64,000 nt of DNA, taken from Hirudo medicinalis (Eukaryota; Annelida; Clitellata; Hirudinida; Hirudinidae). Below are positions 37,863 to 50,900 of this stretch, in pieces (the first letter of the stretch is position 1; the number at the start of each line of letters is the position of its first letter). A program made the translations under genes and the position numbers. A model generated the notes under the pieces. That model had not been told where the DNA came from. It worked only from the letters and a program-made list of their open reading frames with translations, and made no database searches. The stretch is taken from assembly GCA_011800805.1 (NCBI GenBank), contig MPNW01000147.1, positions 195,200 to 259,199 of the forward strand, in the 5' to 3' direction.

Positions 37863-38928
37863 ATGCTTTTGTCACAACAGATGCAGGTGAGTTTAAGTTT
37901 AAATTTATATTTTACATTTACAACTTTAATAAATAGTTGTCATTCTTTTATTTCATTAGGAAGCACTTTTACATTTACTGGAAGCCTCTGAATTATCAGA
38001 ACTTGAGGATTATTTGAGAAGCTGCTTTCACATAGCCCTACCAAACTATGTTGGTGTTTAGATGTTATTTCTGTAATATTTCTATTGGCAATTGAAAGTT
38101 TAATTTGAATTTGTTTCAAATTTTAATGGTTAAATGCCCAAAGAATATTCTTCTCAAGAATGACAAAAGTAGTTTTGCAACATTACTATAATAATTTATT
38201 ACAGATATCTAAAATTTGTTCTTTTTATTAAGACATTGCCTACTTTGTGCAAAATTTTGGTGTGGGCCTGATAAAATTTAGACTTAATTTTGTTAATGTA
38301 TTAACCGCTACAGCGGCATTCTTTTATAATCGCATTACACATATTTGCACTAGTTATAATCATTTTGATAAGACATCCTGTTGTCTCCAGATGCTTATCA
38401 GATTAAATTTAAGCATATCCTGAAAATGAATTCCGGAGTAGTCTGGTCCAATTGATTTTAGTTGTGCGAGACGTCTGCAAACATTTTAGCTTCGATTCAA
38501 TGAAGGAGGAGAGCAATTATAGGAATTTTAAAACATGCAAGCAATTACATTGTTTATGCTTTTGTTTAGTAGTTTATTTTATCTCAGGTCGATTCAGTGG
38601 TGTACGTACTGAACGGTGATGGTGAATCCAAGGACTTGATCAGCTCTCGCGGTGTGACTCATGTTCTGCCAAGAGAGGGAATTTTATAGTTGGTTTATGA
38701 CATTTTTTTGTTTTATGGGTAATCTTAAAGATATTAATTTTTATTATTTGTATTGTTTCTTATTGCTTTCATTCTCAGGTTTTTTTTTCTGGATAAGTTG
38801 CAAATTATTTCCTTACACATTATAAGTTTCCCCTATCTACTGTTAGCTTTGCATGATGTGTTTATGCAAAGTAGACCATTTGATCATCTGTAATTATGTT
38901 ACAGGCTCTACCATAATAAAATTAACAA

Positions 38929-38959
<31 letters not shown>

Positions 38960-41900
38960 GTTATTCAATATTTCTCTACCTCTTGAATGTCTCAAGTAGA
39001 AACGATTTTTCAGAGTATAGGAAATTAGCTTCCATGTGGGACATGTTTTGATTTATTATATCTTCTGACCAGTAAAGGACTGCTGAATTAATAAAAATAC
39101 TGAATATTGAAATTATTTTAGATACATATTCCACTACATTATGCACTCTTTGTATGCATGTTCTGATTTATACAGTGAGACAGTTGAGAAGAGGAAGCGA
39201 CATGTAGTTCCTTCCCTGAAGCCGTCAGACCCAATGTCTTCTCTGCTCACCATGGGGAACCAGCAGTTGGTGGAGCATCAGTCCAAAGGTGAGTTCCATC
39301 TATCACATCATAACATCATGTCTTAAATAGTCCTTCCTTTTTGGGAACCTATTTGTATACATATATGCTTTATATATTTAAGTATACATAAATGTACTGA
39401 GCAGGACCAAAATTTATTACAAGCAGCAATAAAAACATGTAGTTAATAATAATAAAAATAATTAGCAATTCTCTCTACTGGATCTTCCCTGCTTAGGAGA
39501 TATGACCTGTTTTCTCAAACTTTATTGGATTGCGTGACAGGTCCAAGCCAGACAATGTTTTAAAAGTTGTTTAACAAATTAACTTCATTAAAATTAGAAA
39601 TTAAATTCACACAAAATTACAAATGTACTGATTTTTTACGTTTTGTTTTTAAATATTTTTATTCCACAGGGAATTACCATTCGAAATATCTTTGTGTTAA
39701 TTCAATAATCTGTACATGAAATGTCATTCTTCAAAACGGCTCTTTGTAACTGTGGGATTCTATTCTAAGATTTCTGAATAATTTTCAAATTCTAAATATG
39801 CCCTTTATGACTCCATCCAGGTGATCGAACCTTTCTTACCTGAAGCACACCTGTGGCAATGATCTTCATCATTTGTCTTGCGTCGTCGAAATTACTTTCA
39901 TTGGTAGTCAAGGCAACCTTCTGTGTCGTGTTGTCTTTCATGCTGTCTGGATAATTTTGAATTTTTAACAGTTCTAGTTTATTTCATTGATAATCAATAT
40001 TTAGGTTTTTTTGGGCAAATGATACTACAGCTATAACTAATTATTTTATTTTTGGAATTGTTCCTGAAATTATATTACCAACATTTTATTGGTATTGTCA
40101 AAACCTATTTATACCTTTCTTCTATAAATGTGTCTCAGGAATTTAAGGAGTAGCTAGTTGTTAACCTGTGGTTGAGGCAAGAGAATTTGGCCTCGCCTTG
40201 CTCTGAATTCCGAAACAATCAGCCCAATCTCAGCTTGCCAAGTTGCCGGGTGCTGCCGAGCAATTGTCTTCCGCGGCTCATTGTTGCCGGCGAAATACTG
40301 GTTCGTTGCCGGCTCGCTTCGGAGAATACGGTGTCAATGCCACTCCATTGTTGAACTGGCGGCGTTCGAGTTTCTTTGTGCTCAAAAGTAGTTTAATTAC
40401 TCTTGTAAGGAATTGTGGCATTTTTGCTGGTCAAGGTCTCGACTTCTTTTCAAATCATTTTCAAACTGGGACAATTCCGATTCTTATCGTGGGTCTTTCA
40501 ACCTCCCATCCATCATGCCCAGTCATTTTCGAATGTGATGATTTGTGAGATTTATTAAACCCGACCAGTTGGCCAAAAAAATTGTATCACATTTTTGTTA
40601 TGCTATTTTTTTTACTTCCTAAGCAATTGTAATAATATACCTTTATAAGATCATTCTTATTACGTTTAAAAACAGGTTTTCAGACATTTAATTAAACAAA
40701 TTAAATGGTGCCAATTTAATTGATTGGTTTTAAATAAAATATCTGTTGGTTGAAGTTTAATTAAGAATTTTAGTATGGCTGCATGGATTTTACATTTGTA
40801 TTTGATTTAATACTTACAACTATGATTTTACCTGCTGTCATTTTGTTTCAGTTTTTATGGTTTTTCCTTCTAAAAACCCATAAAGAATTGTTAAGTAATA
40901 TTTTATTTCGGCTCGTCAACTTTATGTTGCTGTAGGGCTGCTGTGTTGCAGACTTAGTCAAACTTCACAGGGCAGTCAGAAGTATTACGGTGAGAGCTGA
41001 TTTTTGTACTACATTTGCATTTAGGATTGGCTCGGGTTATGAATGCGATCAAAATTATCCTGTGTATAAATACATAAGTTCATTAATTTTCTTAACTTAA
41101 TAACCAGAGCAGGAGGTTTGGAGTAAAATGTTATCAATGAGGCGAACTCCCCAAGTGTGAAATTAATTCCTTGCATAATGAGCATTAATCAGGAAAAAAT
41201 TGTTTTGCATTTTATGTCGTTTGAATATTTTAGAACCTCATTAAGAAAGTTCGCTTTTTGTAACCATGGGAGTGTGGAAATGAAGTAATCAAAAAAAGCT
41301 AATAAATGCAGTGCATTAATATTACAATTGTGCTTGTAAAATTTATTTATAATTTACGTTGATTTAAGATTATAACCACATCAACAAATTGAGGGTCCAA
41401 AAAGTGACGAAATAAAAAAATGGATGTAGTTTGACCAGTGTTGGACATTAATCATTTCCGTAACACGTTTTTAAATTAGGCTGGCAGAAAGGAGGGAGGA
41501 TGTTCTAATCGACTTCAATTATTTTTTATTCTTCCAACAGTGATTTGCTCGCCGATCGTTGACACCCATGCCGACGAAGTCATTGCAGTGTATTCTGTGA
41601 GTTTCTTGCCTTTTACAAACTTTTACTGTCGTCTATGTTGTCATTGTGAGCGTCCTGTGGTTATTGTACCTTACATTCATAAGCATGCTAAGCATGGTTG
41701 TTATAATGTCAACATTGAAAACCTTCATTTATTCATAATTTTATCTTTCAATTGTCATGAAAAAACTCTTGCACTAATGTGTGCAATGCTCGAATATGAG
41801 CTCTGATATATACTTTGAGCTCTGAAAGCTAATTGTGAACACAATCAGCTGACAACGATGGCTGAGATTAGAATCAAAAATTCAAAATAGAAAAAGAGCC

Positions 41901-44900
41901 GTCCCTTGAAATTTATGAACTGGACTTCACTGAATTATTTTAATATGCATCATTTTAGAAATAATTATTTTTAATAAATTTGGCCTAAAATATTAGTCAT
42001 TTGAATACTAAATGCAATCTATAAATCTATTAAAAATCTTTTAAGGTTTTATTTATTATAATATTTTTTAATGTAATTAATTACAGTAATTATTTTATTT
42101 TATGTATAATAATTATAAATGTACCAAGGATTTTAATGAATTTTGTTGTTGATTATTTGATTACTTGAATTATTTAGATACATAAATTAAATTTATGTTA
42201 AAACTAAGTAAGTCAAACATATAAACTCTTGATGGTAGCATGTTTAACTGATCACCGTCACCTGCAGATAGCAAGCGGTCAGTTGACAGACGACGAGCTG
42301 AACTTTCTGACGCACCTTGAAAAGCAGGTTGAAAATCATTTGTTTGAGAGAATGTTCCATTCCATTAAATATCAAAATTGTCATGGACGATCGATGTCAG
42401 TTCATTAATGAAGACCATTAAATTAATTACATGATGACATCGACCGATGGTAATTTGGGGTTATTGTTAATCATAAGTTTGTTCTTCAGTTCATGTGCTG
42501 CTACCAGAACTTCATCAAGAACTCATATCGTATGGGACGCCTGCAAAGGGACGACGGCATTCTCTCTCTTTGCGGTGAGTCGATGGCTACAATTTACATG
42601 ACCGAGATCTCGAACTTTTCGGTCGCACCTGAAGATCGGAGTGTCGCGTCCTGTCGTCTTGAATTCTTTCTCATTCCTCGACCTCTTTTGTTGCTTTTGT
42701 GCTGCATGCGAATGAAATGTGCATGTGAATGCATTTTGCCATATTCTCTGAGGCCAACATATGTCATGCATACCACATAATATGAAACGGTTTGCACACT
42801 TCCAATGAAATTGATCGAATATTCCATTCCGACATTTTGAAAGGTGGCTTTATTTTTTCGGCTTTGGGTTCGTGTGGTTGTTTGTCTCGAACAATGGCCT
42901 CAGTTAATTTATAAATGTTGTTTCAATCCTAAGAAACAACTCAATTATTGAGAAATATATTGGAACCTAATCTGAAATTTATATTTATATTCAATCAAGC
43001 ATAAGCAAGTTGGAATTCTTAAAACATTTGAAAATATATCAGGCAGACTAATGGATTTAATGACGATGTAAATAAGAGTCGGCATATTTTGTTTTAAAAC
43101 TAATTGTGGTGTAGAAGATTTAGAATTTAATTTTGTTAATCTGAGTATTTGAATTGTAACTTGGCTATGTATAGCTTTGCAAAATACAGTGTTGCTATGT
43201 ATAGCTTCTGGAAAATAATCTGACGGGATTGATTTCTTTGCAAATGATGATAATGATGATGATGATGATGCTCAATGATGATGATGATGGTGATGTTGTT
43301 TCTTCAAGGAATGTATGTATGAGTGCATTTGGTGTAGTTTCCTGGAGGTTCTTTTAGAGAATTGTGTGGAAAGACAATATCATTAAAACAGTGATTGCAA
43401 TTCAGCTTGTAAACTATCAACATTTCTTACAATCAATTTCATTCAATTGTTAATTGGTTTCTACTTGCCTGAACTAATTAATGTAACACTGATGATTAAT
43501 ATTGCATCATTATATAATTAACAATGTACCATTGTATAATTAATATTGCATAATTATTTTTTTTAATTGATAAGAAATTTTAAATGTAATGTTAAAATGT
43601 AACATAGAATTATTTAAAACACATTTTCTAACCACTCCTCAGCCGACCTGCATGACACGGATGCCACGACGTCTCAGAGGAAGATCATTCAATATGTAAT
43701 TTTTCATCGCAATTCCTTGGAAAACATTTTTTTTATTTATTCCACGTACAAATCGAGACTTAATGAATCGAGCTATTGATTTCGTGAGGCCTTGCACTTG
43801 CACGATACTTTTCACGTGGGCATCGACACTGCTACATTGCTTTTTCTCCTCCCATCCGTCATACAGGTGGCCAAACTGACTCAAGCTGAAACTGGGTTCA
43901 TTCTGCTACTTGATCAAGAAAGACAGGAGCTCTTCTGTCAGGTGATTGTTCTGGAAATTATGGTGAATGGGTGGACGACTGTGGCGATGAGTGAGTACGT
44001 GGCGATGGATATTGAGGATTTGCCGCTCATGTTTTGTCTTGCTCTGTTTTGCTTTTTGAAGAATTAGTAAGGAATAAGTTTGATTTAAAATTCTAATCTT
44101 TAGTCGTTATGTCGTACTAATTTAATATTTTTTGTTTGGAATAAGTTTATATTTAGCATATTAATATTATAAATTACAATTAATTAACATGACAAAGTTC
44201 ATTCCTGCAAGCCCAGGACCTTGGTGCAGCACCTTAATGATTAGGATTATGATTATGATTAAGGATGTTTTAAGCCCATAGAATCAGAAATATTTTTTGA
44301 TTATTCTGATCGATTCACTGCGGGGAATTGACTTTAAAAGGGTCGTGCATGCATCTTCATGCACTTTGCATGTTGCACAGCTCCTCTTCTAATTAATTAT
44401 GGCAATCATTAACTGCTCCCTGATAGGTCATATGTGACGAGACACTGGAGAAGGAAATAAGGTTCCCCGTGAGTCGATTGTGTTTTCACATTTCTTTGCA
44501 AAAGTATTTCTTCTTGCAATTGTTAAGACAATACATTTCGAATATTTTGTGTAAGTTGCAATGCAATTGTAAGATTATACATTGCATATGTCGTACATTT
44601 ATCTGAGTAATTTGTTGTTCTTGGTTATTATTAGTCTTAATTTATTATTTGTTTTTTTACTTTGAATGTCAAATGTACTTCATACGTTTAAGTTCAACTA
44701 ACAATTTTGTCAACTTGAAAAAAAATGTATATTTAACAATCATTATTGATTAAATAATAAGCAAAGTTAAATATTTTTGTTTGCAATTGGCAATCTCTTC
44801 GAGGCATCGGACCGCTCTGGTGGCACGCACATTAATAATTATGGAAATATAATTAGAAATATTCGAAGCATCAAAAAGATTTAAAACATCAGGAATTTAA

Positions 44901-47900
44901 TGGCACACTCTTCTCATTTAACAGATCCTTGACAATAGCTTCATGTTGCTAGTTGAGAAAAAGACCATCGTCTCTCTTGAATCTATCGATCCGGTCAGGA
45001 CTGGCTTTTTTTTATCGGCCGATTTTTATTGCAGTTCTTATTGATCGATGCAACCCATTGGTATGGATTGTTCTGGCTGCGTTGTGTGGTCCTTCTATTC
45101 GGTTCTATTAGGATGGATATTGTTCGTCGCTGCTATGGAAACTTAAACAAACTAAACTTAAATAAAAAACATTTTGTTATCTACGTCCACATGCCATAAT
45201 GTTGATGTTATTCCGACGTCATTTACAGCATATGGAAAAATGCAATAATATTTCTTTACAACTTATTTATATTGTTAATAACACATTATTAGTTCAGTTA
45301 TTATTATTATTAATTTTACCACATCAAAATTTATTGCAGTCAGAAGGCATTCAAATCAAGTTATTATTATTATTATTTTTATTATTATTTTTATTTGCTA
45401 AAGAGAAAACTTACATTCAATTCTCTTGGGTCAATCTGTATGGAAATTTTTTCAGGCCCACCTGGAAGAGCTGAAGAGGCACATTCCGTTCAAGTTGGTC
45501 TCCTCATTGTGTGTCCCCATCACGTGCAAAAGCTCTGGTCACCTTCTTGCCATTGTTTGTGTCTTGAACAAGAAGGATGGAATGAGGTAAGTCTTTGGCA
45601 AATTGATGTGTTTTTTCTAATCACTTGTTTCCTAGCAATGTAAAATGAGGTGGAGTGATAGAGTATTGATTTAAATGTCTGAGAGACTTTCTATATTTTT
45701 TAATTTTATTTATTTTGAGCTAAATGATGTTGAATGTTGAAAGGAAGTTGATGCAATCGCAGAGTTTGCATTTGAAAATGCTTCAGAAGAATCATCACTT
45801 GATTGGTTCAATGAGCTTTAATAACTATTATGATAACTATTGTTATAACTATTACAAATTTCATTGCAATTAAATTTTATTCAATTAATGTTCCTTTGAA
45901 ACACTCATTTCATTTCATTTCAGGTTCATGGAGGCAGATGAAGATGCCATCAAGAATTGTCTCCTGTACACTGCTCCTGTGATTCACAGCGCCATAGCTA
46001 TTCAGAACGAGAGGATTGTTCGGAGTCAAACTCAGGTTTGGCCGATTTAAGTTGATTTAATCAAGTCTCTTGCTTAAATTTTTATCTGTTTACTTGTTTG
46101 ATCTCACAAATCTTTTTTTAAATTCATGATTTTTTAACTTTAATGAATATTTGTTTTTTCAAGGTTCTTTTGCAAGTTGCCAAAAATCTTTTCACTCACT
46201 TAGGTAAGTAATTACATGGTTATTTGGTTTAATCAATTACTTTACTATTAAATGATGACATTTAATGTTAACATGTAATGTTATTTTATAATGTTCCACT
46301 TAATATTACATGCGCATATGTTTGATAACATTAAGAATCATATATGTCAACAGGCGACTTGGCTCAATTACTCAGTGAGATTATGCAGGAAGCGAGGACT
46401 CTCACCCAAGCTGAAAGGTTTGATTTCATTTGTTCTCGATGACAACGCTGATAATTTAGCAGATGATAATATTATTAATTGAATTCTGCGTGAGCCTGCC
46501 ACGTTGTGTGTCAAAAATAAAACATTCTATGCCTTTCTGATGGTGATGAGTCTTATTTGGATCAATTGGTCCTTTGAATTCAACCATCAGGTGCAGTGTC
46601 TTCTTATTGGACAAGGAAACCAATGAACTTGTGGCAAAATTTTTGATGGTCAAAAGAACAGTGAAGTGAATAAATTTAAAATTCAACATTTCGCAGAGAG
46701 AAAAGTAAACTCAGTTTTTTTAGTTCACACTTCTCTTTTATTTAAAATTTACATTCATTTTGTCTTTTGATTGAAATTGCTTTTTTTTCTCGACTGCTTT
46801 TGATTGGAAAAATCCGAATCTCAATTTAGACGGAAATTCGGTTGGCTTGTCAGTTTTTATTTTTTGTTCAACTCCATGCTCAGAGTCCAAAAGAGGTGAG
46901 GATTCCCTCTTCAAAAGGCATAGCAGGATACGTGGCCACGACAGGGGAGATGCTAAACATCAACGATGCTTATTCTCATCACCTCTTTTACAAGGGCATC
47001 GATGAGGCCACTGGATTCAAAACCAGGTCAGGGAGTATGTTGTTGTATATTGTGTACATTTGTGTTGTGCCCACGCAATGTTGTTGGGTTTCACATGAAA
47101 AATCATTAAACAAAATAATTATTGGATTTAATGATAATATTTGATATTATATTAGATTATTTATATTTAATTTATTATAATGTTTACATGACACTTCTTA
47201 CACTAACTTTCACAATAAAGATACATTACAATGCATTTCCTCCTTTTAGTTTTTATCTTGTGTTTGACCTAGTTGATCTATTTTGTTGAGCATGCAAAAG
47301 CTTCTTCTGAGTCTCGAATGATTATGTTATCAGTTTCCTGCTTACCACATTCCAATCTGATTATTTAAAACAATTTATTTCAGGAACCTTCTCTGCTTCC
47401 CCATAAAGGATGATAAAGGTTTCAATTGAATCTTGTGATTGATTTGCAGATTAAATATATTTTTAAACAGCTGTTATAATTTTTTATATTGCCATGATCG
47501 TGGATTAAATAAAATCATGTGATGTAATTTCTTCCTATTTTTTTATATTATTTAATAAATTATTAATTTTTATATCATTAGTGAAACCTATTATCAGGTT
47601 AAAGTTACATGACTTATTTCAAATGCAAATGTTTGTTACTTAAAAGGTTTAATAATTAGTACCTAGTTGATCTTAATGTTGCAGACTTATCTCTGATGTG
47701 TTGGGTTTTAGTTTTTATTTCTTAAACAAGTGAAAACGCACCAAGATCTTCACCAATAGCCAATGTACTTTGGTCCTGACATTTTATATCTGTCTTGTTT
47801 GCAAAGCCACTCTCTCTCCTTTAAGAATGATGTTTCCATAATCATCAGGAATTGAAATGAGAAAATGATGTAAATGAAACTGAAGCTCAATCATGCATTT

Positions 47901-50900
47901 GTTCATGAGCTTGTTTTACTATATGCTCAACCTGGGGCTTAGAGCATTATTATGACTAGGTTTAGTTCAATAAATTTTGTTATTATTGTTGGAGAGCTGA
48001 ACAATTTTTTGCAAAGCTGAGCAGCCACTTCTTGTTCTAAACTCTTCCAAACCACTCTCAGGAGTGATGCTATTAATTAAGAATGACAAGAGTACATGGA
48101 ATCCCTCTCCTTAATTATTACCATTATTATCATCATAATGCCCTCATCATCGCAGGTGATGTGATAGGAGTGGCACAACTGTGCAACAAGTTGAACGGCC
48201 TGAAGTTCACCTCTTTCGATGAAAACATAGCGCAAGCCTTCTCAGTGTACTGCTGCATAAGCATCATGCATGTGAGTTTCAACATCATCATCTCCATCAA
48301 CATCATCATCATCATCTTAGTTGTCATCATCAATCAACCATTGCTGTCACTAATCAATCATCAGAGGCATCATTTCACTCAATCGATCATCATTTCCACC
48401 ATCATCATCATCAGTCTGACATCACTGAAATTCCTCCGCTCGAGCTGTGGCCTGTTCGAAACCAAGCATGAGAAAATCATCAGTTTCCTTGGGATTCGGC
48501 ATAAATGATCCAGAACAGCTTGTGGGACTTTGCACTTTACGAATTACTCCTCCCATCCCGTCATTATGTCGCGTGGTGACGTATTTAAACTTGACATTTA
48601 ACGTCATGCCTACAACAGTTGAGAAGATGGTGCATGTACAGATCTTCAGCATCATAATCAACGTCGTCTTCATGCGCGCATGCATTGCCTTCATTAACAT
48701 GCACGCAGGTATCGTCATTAGCATTATCGTCGTCGTCGTCGTTATCCTAAACTCATCCCGTGGTCATCTTCCTGCTATTTGTCTAGCATTCCTTTCAGGG
48801 TTCTAAGGATGGGGACTGCAATGAAACATTTTATGGTAGAGTAGATAGTTCCTAAATGTTATTCTTGATTGCTGTTGATCAAATGTTTTTCTAAATTAAT
48901 AAATAAATAGATACATAATTATATTCATCAATAATTTATTCTTTAATATAATCAGGTTATTTTACACGCGCAAATAAAGCAACTGTGCATCATCATCTCC
49001 ATTTTCCTTCATCTTCTGTAGTCCTTTTTTTTTTGGAGGGGAAAAAATTCATTTGTTTTCGCTGTAACCTGATCGGAGATGTGTTTATGCAGAGCCTACT
49101 ATACAAGAAGGCTACAGACTCACAACACAGAAGCAAACTGTCAAATGAGCTTATGATCTACCACATGCAGGTATTGTTTAGTTTCATACTTTTTATATGA
49201 GGGTGGCAAAAAGTCCAGTAGAATATTTTACTGCTCCTTAAAATGTCAGACTAATGTGAATGAGAGAAAATTTGGCCTACATTTGCATTACAACTCCACC
49301 TGGTGAGATTCCATATAAACGCATGTAATGCGAGTTTGATGCCCACAATAATGTTGATTCAATAAACGTGTTCTGTACAGAGATGGCTTTTCTAAGATTA
49401 GTATCAATATTATTAGATGCAACAGTTCAATTTTAGACCCAAGGATTGCATCAACCCAGGGATGGTAGACCTAAGGGATTTAATTGAATTGCACTTCCAT
49501 TGCTGCTTGACGAAGAATGCTTCAATGATTGAGGAGGAATGCTTCAATGATTGACGAAGCTGACAAAATTTTTGCTGTTTTTTAGTTTGCACCTAATTTT
49601 TGCACTTATATGCAAATGTTATTATTTCCATAATCTACAACAACAAAATGATGATAATATATTATATTTTTTTTTAAAGAGTTTGAAATCAGCTAATAGA
49701 AGCAAATGAAATTTGCAGATAGCACTTGGAAGATGGATGAATTGAAATTTATTTTCCTTGTAACGACAGGTGGCAGGAGAGGATGTCAATGTACTTGCTT
49801 CCAGTGCAACAGTTGACCTTCATGACCTCTTGAAAGATTATTGCAAATTCTCTTGCATACCACGCAGCGTACCCTCTGAAAAACTACCACTGGTAAACGT
49901 TGCAAGTAATTTAAAGAAATGAAATGTAATGGCGTGCGGTTGGCCGAATGGATTACGTTCCTACATGCGGCGGTAACGACAACAGTCGTAATGTTTCATG
50001 TTCGAAACCCAGCCTGCACTGCCTCGAGCGCCCTTGGGAAGGAGCGCTATATAAATGGTTAATAAGAAGCGCTCTAGCGCTATGCATATGGCGCTATATA
50101 AATGAACTACATTACATTAATAAAATATAACGTGTTGGGGATTTTAATGAACAGAATGGACAATGATTGCTGGGCTTGATTTTCAACCCTATGTTGTGGG
50201 CATTTAGATTTCATCACAAATTCCTCTATTGATAAGAATAGATTTTATTGAAACTGTTTTGTGGTACTTATCCTGTTTGTGATGACAATGATCATATCTC
50301 CCTTGGTAGGGGATCATTTTCTTGAGATTATGTTATGTGTTTGGGTTAAGAATTAAGTTGGACTAAGTAGCTTAATAGCAATCTAAATCCCATGTAATGT
50401 CTGAGGTATTTTTAGCACGATATAATTATAGTTTATTATTTCCACCAAGGCTGTCCTTTCCATGTTTGAAGACCTTGGCTTCATAAATCGATTCAGAATT
50501 CGCCTTGACAGTCTTGCCAGGTATGATTTTTATGTTTTATTTTGCATAATAGAAAATCACATTCAAACTATTCTTATTGAATATCCCAGCAACTTGATTT
50601 ATTTTTTTAATTTATTTTTTATGCAAATTGTTTTGCAAAATAACCTCCAGTTTCAGCTGAAATTTTTCATGAAATTGGATCATTGCTCAGATTTGTTTCC
50701 TCAATTAATAAGACATTGATGGATGGATCCAAGGAACTGGCTGTTTTAACAGAAGATTTTACACCACTTTCGCGGATGGGCATGATGATAAGAACATTTA
50801 AAGCTAAAATTAATTAGTTGACAGTTTCTTGAATAAGTTTAAAAGTTGGAAACAAGAGTTGTTTAGTTTATGTCAGCCAGGGTTAAATGTTTTAAAAAAT

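Noticed and set aside
46591..46680. Frameshift in PDE2A at the T-run near 46640
   Set aside because: Continuing past ATG would hit a stop, but a donor at 46649 and acceptor at 46883 are both phase 0 and restore the conserved RIPSSKG frame without any change.
48447..48806. 119-codon frame in a PDE2A intron
   Set aside because: It overlaps an antisense frame of similar length in low-complexity sequence and shows no domain.
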